This document shows, one piece after another, positions 26,341-35,799 of a DNA stretch of 64,000 nucleotides. The position numbers and the translations under genes are program-made. The notes beneath the pieces were generated by a model. That model was given only the letters and a program-made list of their open reading frames with translations, had not been told where the DNA came from and searched no databases. Source of the DNA: Roseococcus suduntuyensis (GTDB lineage Bacteria; Pseudomonadota; Alphaproteobacteria; Acetobacterales; Acetobacteraceae); assembly GCF_014196305.1 (NCBI RefSeq), contig NZ_JACIDJ010000008.1:62001-126000 (forward strand), written 5' to 3'. Each line of letters starts with the position of its first letter. Positions within the stretch are counted from its first letter, which is position 1.

Positions 26341-27411
26341 ATGAACACAACCGCATGCCCCGCAACCGGGCAGCCGCCGGGCGAAGCCGCCGCCCCCGAG
26401 CGCGTCCTGGCGCTGGCCGGCAGCGCGGCCGCCGTGGCGGCGGGCAAGGTGCGCGCCATCCAGGCCATCACCCGCCAGACGCGCGTGCTGGCGCTGAACG
26501 CCACCATCGAGGCCGCCCGCGCGGGCGAGATGGGGCGCGGCTTCGCCGTGGTGGCGGGCGAGGTGAAGAACGTGGCGGGCGAGGTCGCGCGCTTGGCCAC
26601 CGAGATGGACACGGAACTCTCCTCCGCCTTCGACGACCTTCGCGCGGTGGGCCGGCGCATGGTGCAGGAGACGCGCGGCCAGCGGATGGTGGACCTGGCG
26701 CTGAACGCCATCGAGATCATGGACCGCAACCTCTATGAACGCACCTGCGACGTGCGCTGGTGGGCCACCGATTCGGCCCTGGTCGAGGCGGTCGCCGACC
26801 CCTCCGCGCCCTGCCTCGCCCATGCGACGAAGCGGCTGGGCGTGATCCTCTCGGCCTACACGGTCTACCTGGACCTCTGGCTGGCCGACGCGCAGGGCCG
26901 CGTCGTCGCCCACGGCCGTCCGGACCGCTTCCCCGGCGTGGCGGGCCTCGACGTCTCCCGCGAGGTCTGGTTCCAGCAGGCGCGGGCCAGCCGCAGCGGC
27001 GATGACTTCGCCGTGGCCGACATCGCGCCCTGCGCGCCGCTGGGCGGCGTGCCCGTCGCCACCTATGCCGCCGCGGTGCGCGAGGGGGGCGAGGCCCAGG
27101 GCCGGGTGGTGGGCGTGCTCGGCATCCATTTCGACTGGGCGCCCCAGGCCGAGGCGGTGGTGCGCGGCGTGCGCCTGCACCCGCATGAGGTGGCCAGCAC
27201 CCGTGCCCTGCTGGTGGACCGTGATGGCCGAGTGCTGGCAGCCTCCGACGGGCATGGCGTGCTGTCCGAGACCATCCCTATCCCGTCACATGCGGGGCCT
27301 TCGGGCGTGTTCGAGGCGGCCGACGCCCGCTTCGCTCACCACGTCACGCCCGGCTACGAGACCTATCGCGGCCTGGGCTGGCGGGGCGTGCTGGTGCAGC
27401 GCCAGCCGTGA
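26341..27411 (+). CDS. Soluble chemoreceptor-like protein: MCP signalling tip followed by a Cache/PAS-like sensor
   Basis: A 356-residue protein with no membrane segment or signal peptide. Residues about 30-90 are the tip of a methyl-accepting chemotaxis protein hairpin (QTRVLALNATIEAARAGE then GRGFAVVAGEVKNVA), the part that contacts CheA/CheW. There is no HAMP domain and little of the methylation helices. Residues about 130-356 form a single sensor region (RWWATDSALVEA; SREVWFQQARAS; ALLVDRDGRVLAAS) resembling a Cache/PAS fold. The signalling-before-sensor order is the reverse of normal receptors. It sits on the opposite strand between pyrB and the pyrC gene; no other chemotaxis gene is in the window. 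Confidence 0.75.
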   Translation: MNTTACPATGQPPGEAAAPERVLALAGSAAAVAAGKVRAIQAITRQTRVLALNATIEAARAGEMGRGFAVVAGEVKNVAGEVARLATEMDTELSSAFDDLRAVGRRMVQETRGQRMVDLALNAIEIMDRNLYERTCDVRWWATDSALVEAVADPSAPCLAHATKRLGVILSAYTVYLDLWLADAQGRVVAHGRPDRFPGVAGLDVSREVWFQQARASRSGDDFAVADIAPCAPLGGVPVATYAAAVREGGEAQGRVVGVLGIHFDWAPQAEAVVRGVRLHPHEVASTRALLVDRDGRVLAASDGHGVLSETIPIPSHAGPSGVFEAADARFAHHVTPGYETYRGLGWRGVLVQRQP

Positions 27412-27416
27412 TGATG

Positions 27417-28370
27417 TCAGGCGTTGCGCCGCAGGGCGCGCGCCAGCACGTCCAGCACCGCCATCCGCACGGCCACCCCCATCTCCACCTGCTCGCCGAT
27501 CACGCTGCGCGCGGCGTCGTCGGCCACCGCGCTGTCGATTTCGACGCCGCGATTCATGGGGCCGGGGTGCATGACGATGGCATCGGGCTTGGCATGGGCC
27601 AGCTTGGCGGCGTCCAGCCCATAGAAGCGGAAGAATTCGCGCGGGGAGGGAACCAGGCCGGAATTCATCCGCTCGCGCTGCAGGCGCAGCATCATCACCA
27701 CATCGGCGCCGTCCAGGCCCGCGCGCATGTCGTGGTGGACCTCCACACCCAGCCGCGCGCATTCGCTGGGCATCAGCGTCGGCGGCCCCACCACCCGCAC
27801 CCGCGCGCCCATGGCCGACAGCAGATGGATGTTGGAGCGCGCCACGCGGCTGTGCAGCACATCGCCGCAGATGGCGACGATGAGGTTCTCCAGCCGCCCC
27901 TTCCGCCTGCGGATGGTCAGCGCGTCCAGCAGGGCCTGGGTCGGGTGTTCATGCGTGCCGTCGCCGGCATTGATGACGGCCGCATCCACCTTCTGCGCCA
28001 GCAGGGCCGGTGCGCCGGACTGCGCGTGGCGGATCACCAGCAGGTCCGTGTGCATGGCGTTCAGGGTGGCGGCGGTGTCGAGCAGCGTCTCGCCCTTGTT
28101 CACGCTGCTGGTCGAGACGGACATGTTCACGATGTCCGCCCCCAGCCGCTTGCCCGCCAGCTCGAAGCTGGTGCGGGTGCGGGTGCTGTCCTCGAAGAAG
28201 AGGTTGATGAGGGTTCGGCCCTTCAGGAGGTCCCGCTGGGTCTTTCCCTGGCGGTTCAGCAGGGCGTAGCTCTCGGCCAAATCGAGCAGGGCCGAGATGT
28301 GCGGCGGTTCCAGCCCCTCGATGGCGAGCAGGTGGCCGGAGGGGAGGATGGGATAGGAGAAACCGCTCAT
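27417..28370 (-). CDS. pyrB: Aspartate carbamoyltransferase catalytic subunit
   Basis: Joins carbamoyl phosphate and L-aspartate, the committed step of pyrimidine synthesis. The 317-residue protein has the carbamoyl-phosphate loop [17 protein letters not shown], the [12 protein letters not shown] lysine loop, the HPTQALLDA motif and the aspartate-site region LRLQRERM. It ends five bases from the stop of the convergent chemoreceptor-like gene. No pyrI regulatory gene is present, which fits assembly with a PyrC'-type partner. Confidence 0.96.
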   Translation of the reverse strand: MSGFSYPILPSGHLLAIEGLEPPHISALLDLAESYALLNRQGKTQRDLLKGRTLINLFFEDSTRTRTSFELAGKRLGADIVNMSVSTSSVNKGETLLDTAATLNAMHTDLLVIRHAQSGAPALLAQKVDAAVINAGDGTHEHPTQALLDALTIRRRKGRLENLIVAICGDVLHSRVARSNIHLLSAMGARVRVVGPPTLMPSECARLGVEVHHDMRAGLDGADVVMMLRLQRERMNSGLVPSPREFFRFYGLDAAKLAHAKPDAIVMHPGPMNRGVEIDSAVADDAARSVIGEQVEMGVAVRMAVLDVLARALRRNA

Positions 28371-28416
28371 GGCCGAGCGGTTTACCCCTTCGTCACGAGG
28401 AGGGCCATGGGGCCCC

Positions 28417-29814
28417 TTACCGCACCGTCAGCGTCACCACGGCGCTCTCGCCGCCCTGGTCGGTGATGAGGAAGCTGGCCGAGGCGCCGGCGCCGGCGCC
28501 CGTGTTGCGCAGGGTGAATTGGCCGGGGCTGAATTCCGGCTCGGCGCGCAGCTCCGCCGCGCCGTTGCCGGTCGCGGAAATCCGATAGGGGGCCCGCCCG
28601 CCGGCCACGGCCAGCACCGTGGTGGTCGGGCGGGCCGCCGTGGCGGCCGCGATGCTGGGCGTCGTGCCGGGGGTGAGCGTCAGCCCGCGGCCCTCCACCT
28701 GCTGGAAGGCGCAGGCGCGAACCTGGGCCAGCCGCTGCTGCGGCGCCTGGGTCAGCGCGTCGGCCAGCTTGCTGGCAGCCTCCGCCGTGGCGTCCGCCTT
28801 CGCACGCAGCCGGTCGATCGTGCCGGCGGCCGTCCGCTCGGGGGGCGTTTGCTCGGTCGTTGGCTGTCCCGTCCTGTCGGATGGGGGCGAGGGGGTCCGG
28901 GAGGCGTTGCGCAGCGCCGCCGTCGAATCGGCCACGCCATCGAGCGAGGCGCCACCGGCCTGCCGCGCCAGGTTCATGATGGCGTCGAGATTGGGCGTCG
29001 CCCGCTGCACCTCGGAGTTCACCTGGATGACGATGGCGAGCGTGCGGTCATAGACCGCATTGGCGATGAGCGGCCCGGCCAGCGACTGCCCGCCAAGCCC
29101 CGAAAGCCCGGCGCGCGCCGATCGCATCACCTCGTCCGCCTGGTTGATCGCAAGATTCAGGGCCGGGTCGGGCGGCGTGGTCGCCTCCAGCTGGCGACGT
29201 GCGGCATCAAGCTCCTCCACGAGATGCCTCAGCGCCACGTCCAGCGCGGCACGCTCGCGTTGCGGCACCTGCAGGGGCGTGATGTGCGCGGAGAGCGCAC
29301 GCGTCTCGACGCAGCTGAGGGCGGCGACGCCAGCATTGTAGACGTTCCGCATGGTGGCCGGCGCGAAGCCATAGCCGGCGACATAGCTCGTGCCCGTCGC
29401 GAGGCCGGTGCCGAGCACCAGGTCCGGGCGCGCCCCGAAGGCCGCCGCGCCGATCGCGGTCAGGGTCCCCGCCGCGATGCCCACCCGCGCCGCGCCGTCG
29501 AGCTGCACCAGTTGGCGCTCCCGTTCGCTCATCCGGCGGCGCCGGTCCCGCAGGAAGGCCAGGGCCTCGTCCAGGTGGATCGCGGTGTTCCGCTCCCCCA
29601 CCAGGGCGTAGTTGCGGCCATGCCCGGGAGGACAGCGGAGCACGTGGTCCCGGAGATCGAACTCCGGCGCCGGCGTAGCGGCGGTGGCATCTCTCGTTGC
29701 TCTGGGCGAGGGGTAGCAATAGCCTTCCTCCGGGCCCAGCGGCAGGATCGGATCCACGACCGCGCAGGCGGAGAGCAGGCCGGCCAAGCAGGCCGTGGTG
29801 ATCGCGTGTCGCAT
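28417..29814 (-). CDS. Hypothetical lipoprotein
   Basis: A 465-residue protein of unknown family. The start at 29814 gives a lipoprotein signal [17 protein letters not shown] with the lipobox LSAC (Cys17), so it is probably anchored to a membrane. A glycine/alanine-rich hydrophobic stretch near 105-150 ([14 protein letters not shown]) could be a second membrane or amphipathic region. The middle is Ala/Gln-rich and helical, a Pro/Thr/Ser linker follows near 330-360, and the last 90 residues look beta-rich and Ig-like ([10 protein letters not shown]...FLITDQGG). It sits between ruvX and pyrB, usually neighbours in related genomes. Confidence 0.75.
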   Translation of the reverse strand: MRHAITTACLAGLLSACAVVDPILPLGPEEGYCYPSPRATRDATAATPAPEFDLRDHVLRCPPGHGRNYALVGERNTAIHLDEALAFLRDRRRRMSERERQLVQLDGAARVGIAAGTLTAIGAAAFGARPDLVLGTGLATGTSYVAGYGFAPATMRNVYNAGVAALSCVETRALSAHITPLQVPQRERAALDVALRHLVEELDAARRQLEATTPPDPALNLAINQADEVMRSARAGLSGLGGQSLAGPLIANAVYDRTLAIVIQVNSEVQRATPNLDAIMNLARQAGGASLDGVADSTAALRNASRTPSPPSDRTGQPTTEQTPPERTAAGTIDRLRAKADATAEAASKLADALTQAPQQRLAQVRACAFQQVEGRGLTLTPGTTPSIAAATAARPTTTVLAVAGGRAPYRISATGNGAAELRAEPEFSPGQFTLRNTGAGAGASASFLITDQGGESAVVTLTVR

Positions 29815-29875
29815 GTCCGAATCTGTCCCGGTCGTTTCCTGAGCGGAGGATTGCGCAGGCGATCCGGAATGACAA

Positions 29876-30349
29876 TCAGATGTTGAGCATGCGCGTCGCG
29901 TCCAGCGCCCCCTGCAGGGTATAGGCCGCCGCCGCCGCATCCACCGCGGCCGCACGCTTCTTCCGCGTCAGGTCGGCTTCCCGGATCATGGCGCGGTTCA
30001 CGGCGGCACTGGACAGCCGCTCATCCCACAGCGCGACCGGCAGGCCGGTGGCGTCGGACAGCGCCATGGCCCAGTCCCGCGCCGCCTGGGCGGCCGGCCC
30101 GAGGCTGCCATCCATGGAGAGCGGCAGGCCGACCACCAGCCCGCCCGCGCCCTCGCGCCGGGCGATGGCCATGATCTCGGCCGCGATGGCCGAGAGCTTG
30201 CCCCGCTTCACGCTGCCATAGGGCGAGGCCAGCATGAGCGACACGTCGGTCAGCGCCACGCCGATGATGCGCGCCCCCGGGTCGAGCCCGATCAGCCTTT
30301 GCCCGCGCGGCAGGGCGGCCCGCAAATCCGTCATGTTGAACACGGCCAT
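29876..30349 (-). CDS. ruvX: Putative pre-16S rRNA nuclease / Holliday junction resolvase-like YqgF
   Basis: RNase H-fold nuclease needed to finish 16S rRNA 5'-end processing in E. coli, earlier described as a Holliday junction resolvase. The 157-residue protein has the catalytic aspartate strand LIGLDPGARIIGVALTD, the GLPLSMDGS loop, the DERLSS motif with the acidic Glu, and the final DAAAAAYTLQGALD aspartate. No strong ribosome site is seen; ATG at 30334 is an alternative. It is divergent from gatC with only 45 bases between, an arrangement common in alphaproteobacteria. Confidence 0.93.
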   Translation of the reverse strand: MAVFNMTDLRAALPRGQRLIGLDPGARIIGVALTDVSLMLASPYGSVKRGKLSAIAAEIMAIARREGAGGLVVGLPLSMDGSLGPAAQAARDWAMALSDATGLPVALWDERLSSAAVNRAMIREADLTRKKRAAAVDAAAAAYTLQGALDATRMLNI

Positions 30350-30394
30350 GCCGGGGCTTATGGTCCGCCGCCCTTGTGGATGGAAGTGGAAGAC

Positions 30395-30688
30395 ATGTCG
30401 CTCGATGCCGCGACGGTGCGTCGCGTCGCCAACCTGGCCCGGCTGCGCCTCGATGAGACGGAAGTGGAAAAGCTCCAGGCGGAGCTGAACGGGATTCTGG
30501 ACTGGATCGAGCAATTGCAGCAGGTGGACACGGACGGCGTGGAGCCAATGGCCGGCGGGGCCCCCGTCGAGGTCAAGCTGCCCTGGCGCGCCGATGCCGT
30601 GACCGACGGCGCCCAGGCGGAGAAGGTCCTGGCCAATGCCCCCGACCGCGAGGGCGAGTATTTCGGCGTGCCGAAGGTGGTGGAATGA
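30395..30688 (+). CDS. gatC: Asp-tRNA(Asn)/Glu-tRNA(Gln) amidotransferase subunit C
   Basis: Small 97-residue subunit that holds GatA and GatB together in the GatCAB complex, which converts misacylated Glu-tRNA(Gln)/Asp-tRNA(Asn). [19 protein letters not shown] and the end [13 protein letters not shown] are family hallmarks. GGAAG lies five bases before the chosen ATG; a longer start at 30380 is possible. The stop overlaps gatA by four bases. Confidence 0.95.
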   Translation: MSLDAATVRRVANLARLRLDETEVEKLQAELNGILDWIEQLQQVDTDGVEPMAGGAPVEVKLPWRADAVTDGAQAEKVLANAPDREGEYFGVPKVVE

Positions 30689-32163
30689 TGCGCCCGACCG
30701 ATCTGACCCTGGCCGAGGGCCTGGAGGCGCTGGACAAGCGCGAGATCAGCGCCGTGGAACTCACCCAGGCCTTCCTGGAGGCGATCGAGCGGCTGAACCC
30801 CCGCCTGAACGCCTACATCACCGTGACGGGCGAGAAGGCGCTGGCCGATGCCGCCGCCTCCGACGCGCGGCGCGCGAAGGGAGAGGCGCGGGCGCTGGAC
30901 GGCATTCCCCTGGGCATCAAGGACCTGTTCTGCACCGAGGGCACGCGCACCACGGCGGGTTCCAACATCCTGGGCGGCTTCGTGCCGCCCTATGAGAGCA
31001 CGGTCAGCGCCAACCTCAAGCGCGATGGCGCGGTGTTCCTGGGCAAGCTGAACCTGGACGAGTTCGCCATGGGCTCCTCCAACCAGACCAGTGCCTTCGG
31101 GGCCGTGGAAAACCCCTGGTCGCGCGCCAATGACCCCGACAGGCGGCTGGTGCCGGGCGGGTCCTCGGGCGGCTCGGCGGCGGCGGTGGCGGCCAGGCTC
31201 GCCATGGGGGCGACGGCGACGGACACGGGCGGCTCCATCCGCCAGCCGGCGGCCTTCTGTGGGATCACCGGCATCAAGCCCACCTATGGGCGCTGCTCGC
31301 GCTGGGGGATCGTGGCCTTCGCCTCGTCCCTCGATCAGGCGGGGCCGGTGGCGCGGACCGTTGAGGACAACGCCATCCTGCTGCGCTCCATGGCCGGGCA
31401 TGACCCGAAGGACAGCACCAGCGCGAACCTTCCGGTGCCGGATTTCCGGGCGGCGGTGGGGCGGGGCGTGAAGGGGCTTCGCATCGGCGTGCCGGCCGAA
31501 TACCGGCTGGATGGTCTGGCGCCCGAGATCGCAGCACTATGGGATCAGGGGCTTGAGTGGCTGCGGGCGGAGGGGGCGGAGATCGTCCCCATCTCGCTGC
31601 CGCACGCGAAATACGCGCTGCCCACCTATTATGTGGTGGCGCCGGCCGAGGCGTCGTCCAACCTGGCGCGCTATGACGGCGTGCGCTTCGGGCTGCGCGA
31701 GAACGGGTCGGACCTGAAGGACCTGTATGAGCGCACCCGCGCGCGCGGCTTCGGCGCCGAGGTGCGCCGGCGCATCATGATCGGCACCTATGTGCTGAGT
31801 GCCGGCTATTACGACGCCTATTACCTCAAGGCGCAGAAGGTGCGTGCCCTGATCCGTCGTGACTTCGAGGAGGCCTGGGGCAAGGTGGATGCCATTGTGA
31901 CGCCCGCCACGCCGTCCGCCGCCTTCGCCATGGACGAGAAGCAGGACGACCCCGTGACGATGTACCTGAACGACGTGTTCACCGTGACCGCCAACCTGGC
32001 GGGCCTGCCTGGGCTGGCCGTGCCGGCGGGGCTGGACGGGCAGGGGCTGCCGCTGGGCTTGCAGGTGATCGGGCGGGCGTTTGACGAGGAGACGGTGTTC
32101 GCCGTCGGTGGCGCCATCGAGCGCGCCGCGGGGTTCACCGCCTCGCCGCAGGTAATGGCGTGA
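30685..32163 (+). CDS. gatA: Asp-tRNA(Asn)/Glu-tRNA(Gln) amidotransferase subunit A
   Basis: Glutaminase/amidase subunit that releases ammonia for the transamidation. The 492-residue amidase-signature protein has the Ser-cisSer-Lys triad: Lys79 in [10 protein letters not shown], the [14 protein letters not shown] stretch, and [16 protein letters not shown]. It is coupled to gatC upstream by a four-base overlap and to the DUF7002-like gene downstream by another four-base overlap. Confidence 0.97.
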   Translation: MMRPTDLTLAEGLEALDKREISAVELTQAFLEAIERLNPRLNAYITVTGEKALADAAASDARRAKGEARALDGIPLGIKDLFCTEGTRTTAGSNILGGFVPPYESTVSANLKRDGAVFLGKLNLDEFAMGSSNQTSAFGAVENPWSRANDPDRRLVPGGSSGGSAAAVAARLAMGATATDTGGSIRQPAAFCGITGIKPTYGRCSRWGIVAFASSLDQAGPVARTVEDNAILLRSMAGHDPKDSTSANLPVPDFRAAVGRGVKGLRIGVPAEYRLDGLAPEIAALWDQGLEWLRAEGAEIVPISLPHAKYALPTYYVVAPAEASSNLARYDGVRFGLRENGSDLKDLYERTRARGFGAEVRRRIMIGTYVLSAGYYDAYYLKAQKVRALIRRDFEEAWGKVDAIVTPATPSAAFAMDEKQDDPVTMYLNDVFTVTANLAGLPGLAVPAGLDGQGLPLGLQVIGRAFDEETVFAVGGAIERAAGFTASPQVMA

Positions 32164-32801
32164 CGGCGGTAGAACTCGTCACCCGCCATCCGCGCCTCTA
32201 CCACCTCACCACGCCAGGCGCATGGGAGGTGATCCGCACGCACGGGCTGCTCTCCACCGAGGCGCTGCTGCGCGCGGCGGGCCTGGATGAGGCAGAGGTG
32301 CAGGCGCGAATCCGCCAACGCCGCCCGGCGCGCGAGGTGTTGGACCCCACGCCCATCGGACGCGTGGTGCTGAACGACAACAAGCCCATCCAGTTGGCCA
32401 AGCTCTCCCGCTGCCTAGAGGATGGGCTGACGCCGGAGGATTGGCTGGCTGAACTCAACCGCCGTGTCTTCTTCTGGGTGGACGCGGCGCGCATGAAGGG
32501 CCTCGGCGAGGCCGCGATCAACCGCACCGACCCGCGCGAACTGCTGGTGCTCGACACCGCGAGCGTTGTGGCCGATTGCGGCGCGCGCATGCAGGTCTCG
32601 CCCATCAACACCGGTGCCACCCTGCACCAGCCGGCGCGACGCGGCCGCACCACCTTCACGCCGCTTGGCGCGATGTCCTACGCCGAATGGCGCCTGCAGC
32701 GCCGTGACCGCAAGGCATCGCCGGACAATATCGTCGAAGTCACCGTTCTCGGCGCCGTGCCGAATGTGGAACGCCATCTCATCGAACGTCGGGGGTTTTG
32801 A
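32160..32801 (+). CDS. DUF7002-like protein encoded inside the gatCAB operon
   Basis: A 213-residue soluble protein. It opens with [25 protein letters not shown]; the YHLT...I...HGLL pattern resembles the N-terminal NAD-binding strand of ADP-ribosyltransferase-like folds such as DarT. It continues with NDNKPIQ and the [10 protein letters not shown] motif that I associate with the DUF7002 group. Function is unknown. GTG at 32160 overlaps gatA by four bases, and the stop lies six bases before the gatB ATG, so it is fully embedded in the operon. Such an intruder between gatA and gatB is not part of the standard order. Confidence 0.7.
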   Translation: MTAVELVTRHPRLYHLTTPGAWEVIRTHGLLSTEALLRAAGLDEAEVQARIRQRRPAREVLDPTPIGRVVLNDNKPIQLAKLSRCLEDGLTPEDWLAELNRRVFFWVDAARMKGLGEAAINRTDPRELLVLDTASVVADCGARMQVSPINTGATLHQPARRGRTTFTPLGAMSYAEWRLQRRDRKASPDNIVEVTVLGAVPNVERHLIERRGF

Positions 32802-32806
32802 CCGCC

Positions 32807-34255
32807 ATGACCTACACCATTGAAGGCGAAACCGGCCCTTGGGAGGTCGTCATCGGCCTCGAAGTCCATGCCCAGGTGACGTCCCACGCCAAGCTGTTCA
32901 GCGGCGCGGCGACCGCCTTCGGCGCCGAGCCCAATTCCCAGGTCAGCTTCGTGGATGCGGGCTTCCCCGGCATGCTGCCCGTGATCAACGCCGAATGCAT
33001 CGCCCAGGCCGTCCGCACCGGGCTCGGCCTGAACGCGGAAATCCATCTCTGGTCCCGCTTCGACCGGAAGAACTATTTCTATGCGGACCTGCCGCAGGGC
33101 TACCAGATCAGCCAGTACGCCCACCCCATCGTGGGCACGGGCGCGGTCGAGGTCACGCTGGCGGATGGCATCACGAAGACCATCGGCATCACCCGCCTTC
33201 ACCTGGAGCAGGACGCGGGCAAGTCGCTGCACGACCAGCACCCGTCCAAGTCCTTCATTGACCTGAACCGCTCGGGCGTGGCGCTCATGGAGATCGTCTC
33301 CGAGCCCGACATGCGCTCGCCCGAGGAGGCCGGCGCCTACCTGACGAAGCTGCGGCAGATCATGCGCTACCTCGGCACCTGCGACGGCAACATGGACGAG
33401 GGTTCCATGCGCGCCGACGTGAACGTCTCCGTCCGCAAGGCGGGCGAGGGCTTCCGCACGCGCTGCGAGGTGAAGAACGTCAACTCCATCCGCTTCGTCA
33501 TGCAGGCCGTCGAGGCCGAGGCGCGGCGCCAGATCGAGGTGTGGGAATCGGGCGGCGAGGTCACGCAGGAAACCCGCCTCTTCGATACCGCGCGCGGGGT
33601 CACGCGCTCCATGCGCTCCAAGGAGGACGCGCATGACTACCGCTATTTCCCCGATCCGGACCTGCCGCCGCTCGTGCTGGAACAGTCCTGGGTGGACCAG
33701 CTCAAGGCCAGCCTGCCCGAACTGCCCGACCAGCGCCGCGCGCGCTACGTCGCCATGGGCCTCTCGCCCTATGACGCCCATGTGCTGACCATCGAGCGCG
33801 AGACGGCCACCTTCTTCGAAACGGTGGCCAAGGGCCGCGACGCCAAGGTCGCCGCCAACTGGGTGACGGGCGACTTCTTCGCGGCCCTGAACCGCCTCAA
33901 GCGCGACATCAGCGACCCGCCGGTGACGGCGGAGCACCTGGGCGAACTGCTCGACCTGCTGGCGGACAAGACGCTCTCCGGCGCGCTGGCCAAGCAGGTC
34001 TTCGAGGCGATGATCGAGACGGGCCAGGCGCCCAGCGTGATCGTCGAGGAGCGCGGCCTGCGTCAGGTGACCGACACCGGCGCCATCGAGGCCGCGGTGG
34101 ATGCCATCATGGCGGCCAATGCCGACAAGGTGGCCGAATACCGCGGCGGCAAGGACAAGCTGTTCGGCTTCTTCGTGGGCCAGACCATGAAGGCCATGGC
34201 GGGGAAGGGGAATCCCGCCTTGGTCAATGACGTGCTGAAGCAGAAGCTCGGTTGA
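32807..34255 (+). CDS. gatB: Asp-tRNA(Asn)/Glu-tRNA(Gln) amidotransferase subunit B
   Basis: Kinase/transamidase subunit that phosphorylates and amidates the misacylated tRNA. The 482-residue protein has [11 protein letters not shown] at the start, [14 protein letters not shown], the [14 protein letters not shown] segment, [10 protein letters not shown] and RCEVKNVNS, and the C-terminal YqeY-like tRNA-binding tail ending in [20 protein letters not shown] at 32807 is preferred over TTG at 32798. Confidence 0.97.
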   Translation: MTYTIEGETGPWEVVIGLEVHAQVTSHAKLFSGAATAFGAEPNSQVSFVDAGFPGMLPVINAECIAQAVRTGLGLNAEIHLWSRFDRKNYFYADLPQGYQISQYAHPIVGTGAVEVTLADGITKTIGITRLHLEQDAGKSLHDQHPSKSFIDLNRSGVALMEIVSEPDMRSPEEAGAYLTKLRQIMRYLGTCDGNMDEGSMRADVNVSVRKAGEGFRTRCEVKNVNSIRFVMQAVEAEARRQIEVWESGGEVTQETRLFDTARGVTRSMRSKEDAHDYRYFPDPDLPPLVLEQSWVDQLKASLPELPDQRRARYVAMGLSPYDAHVLTIERETATFFETVAKGRDAKVAANWVTGDFFAALNRLKRDISDPPVTAEHLGELLDLLADKTLSGALAKQVFEAMIETGQAPSVIVEERGLRQVTDTGAIEAAVDAIMAANADKVAEYRGGKDKLFGFFVGQTMKAMAGKGNPALVNDVLKQKLG

Positions 34256-34265
34256 GCGGCTTGCG

Positions 34266-34287
34266 CGGCGGCTGATTCACGCCGCCG
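34266..34287. repeat. Hairpin with inverted copy of the dispersed 14-mer
   Basis: CGGCGGC (34266-34272), loop TGATTCAC, GCCGCCG (34281-34287), between the convergent gatB and VOC genes. It includes GCGGCTGATTCACG (34268-34281), the exact reverse complement of CGTGAATCAGCCGC found at 90-103 and 52812-52825. It could double as a bidirectional terminator. Confidence 0.65.
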
Positions 34288-34291
34288 ACGA

Positions 34292-34771
34292 TCAGGCGCC
34301 CTCCTGAAGCAGCGCCTCCACATCCAGCCGGCGGGTGAACATGGTCATCCGCCCGTCGGCATCCCGGGGCCATTCCTCGCGCGGGCGGTCGCGGTAGAGT
34401 TCCACGCCGTTCCCGTCCGGGTCGCGCAGATACAGCGCCTCGCTCACCCCATGGTCCGAGGCGCCCTCCAGTCGCACGCCGGCCTCCAGCACGCGCCGCA
34501 GTGCCGCCGCCAGCGCGGCGCGATCCGGGTAGAGCAGTGCCACGTGATACAACCCGGTATGCCCCACCGGCGGCGGCGTGCCGCCGGCGCTCTCCCAGGT
34601 GTTGAGCGCGATATGGTGGTGATACCCGCCCGCCGAGAGGAAGGCGGCACCCGGCCGTTCCAGCATCACCTCCAGGCCAAGCACATCGCGCCAGAAGCCC
34701 AGCGCGCGCGGCAGGTCGGCAACCTTGAGGTGGACATGCCCGATGCGGGCCTGGGGATGGATCGTGTTCAT
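34292..34771 (-). CDS. VOC family protein, extradiol dioxygenase/glyoxalase type
   Basis: A 159-residue single VOC domain protein: IGHVHLKVADLPRALGFWRDVLGL, GYHHHIALNTWES (metal-binding His), GLYHVALLYPDRAALAAAL, and LYLRDPDGNGVELYRDRP with the distal Glu. This pattern is that of catechol-2,3-dioxygenase-like proteins such as Bacillus CatE, though each CatE chain has two modules and this has one pair. The true substrate is unknown. It is convergent with gatB and starts 37 bases downstream of the transporter gene's stop. Confidence 0.85.
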   Translation of the reverse strand: MNTIHPQARIGHVHLKVADLPRALGFWRDVLGLEVMLERPGAAFLSAGGYHHHIALNTWESAGGTPPPVGHTGLYHVALLYPDRAALAAALRRVLEAGVRLEGASDHGVSEALYLRDPDGNGVELYRDRPREEWPRDADGRMTMFTRRLDVEALLQEGA

Positions 34772-34807
34772 GCCCCCAACATGACGCCGCGCGCGCCCGC
34801 GCGCCAA

Positions 34808-35716
34808 TCACCTTCGCGGATGAGGCTTATTCGCCATTCGCTTTCCCGGCCGCGTCACCAGCCACAGGCCCGCGAAGATCAGCGCCACGGCCGGCAGGGC
34901 CAGCCAGCCCATGCGCTCGCCGAAGATGATCGCCCCCCAGACCACCCCCGCGATGGTGACGATGTAGCCCACCTGGCTGGTGACCACGGCGCCCGCCACC
35001 GCGATCACGCGGAAATAGGCGAGGTAGGCGATGGCGGTCAGCACGGCCTGCAGCGGGAGCAGAGCCTCGGCCCGCCAATCCCCGGAGAGCGGCGGGTGGA
35101 ACTGGCCCAGCGCCAGCGCGAAGAAGGCGAGACAGAAGGCGGCCCCATAGAGCGACCCCGCCGCCACCGCGAGCGGCCCCGTGCCGCGCGGCGCGAACTG
35201 CACCGCCACCAACCCCGACACCGCGTAGCAGACGGGGGTGAGGGCCGCGACCAGCGCCCAGCCGATCAGCGAGGCCGCGGGCAGCGCCGCCCCCGGCGCC
35301 ATGGCCAGCGCCACGCCCGCGAAGCCCAGCGCGGTGCCGGCGACGCGCCGCGCCGTCAGACGCTCCTGCCCGATGGCCGCGGCCCCCACCACGGTCAGCA
35401 TGGGGGCCAGCGGGATGAGCAGGGCGAAGAACCCCGCCGGGATGTGCTGCAGCGCGTGGAAGCCGAAGACATTGGCGAGCGCAAAGCCCGACCCGCCCGC
35501 CGCGAGGTAGTAGAGCACATGCGTCCGGTCGCGCGGGATGGCCTGCCCCCGCGCCCGGCACAGTGCCGTGAGCGCGAGCGCCGACCCCACGGCCGTCCAG
35601 AAGGCGAAGCCCATGGCCGAGATGCCGAGCCCCATGCCCACCTTCGCGATGGCGGGCGTCAGCCCCCAGATGGCCCCGGTCAGCAGCAGCAGGGGCAGGA
35701 TGGGCGTTCGGGTCAT
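34808..35716 (-). CDS. EamA/DMT family transporter
   Basis: A 302-residue inner-membrane protein with ten predicted hydrophobic segments in two EamA repeats, ending in a basic tail GKRMANKPHPRR. Members export amino acids, metabolites or drugs; the substrate is unknown. The start at 35716 gives MTRTPILPLLLLTGAIWGL, a typical first membrane segment of this family. It may be co-transcribed with the VOC gene downstream (36-base gap). Confidence 0.9.
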   Translation of the reverse strand: MTRTPILPLLLLTGAIWGLTPAIAKVGMGLGISAMGFAFWTAVGSALALTALCRARGQAIPRDRTHVLYYLAAGGSGFALANVFGFHALQHIPAGFFALLIPLAPMLTVVGAAAIGQERLTARRVAGTALGFAGVALAMAPGAALPAASLIGWALVAALTPVCYAVSGLVAVQFAPRGTGPLAVAAGSLYGAAFCLAFFALALGQFHPPLSGDWRAEALLPLQAVLTAIAYLAYFRVIAVAGAVVTSQVGYIVTIAGVVWGAIIFGERMGWLALPAVALIFAGLWLVTRPGKRMANKPHPRR

Positions 35717-35799
35717 GCCCGGGCAGAGGCCCCCGGCGCGCGTCCCTGTCAACTCAACGCCCAGGCGGCGAGATATGAGCGGCGGGGTATAAGCGAGAC

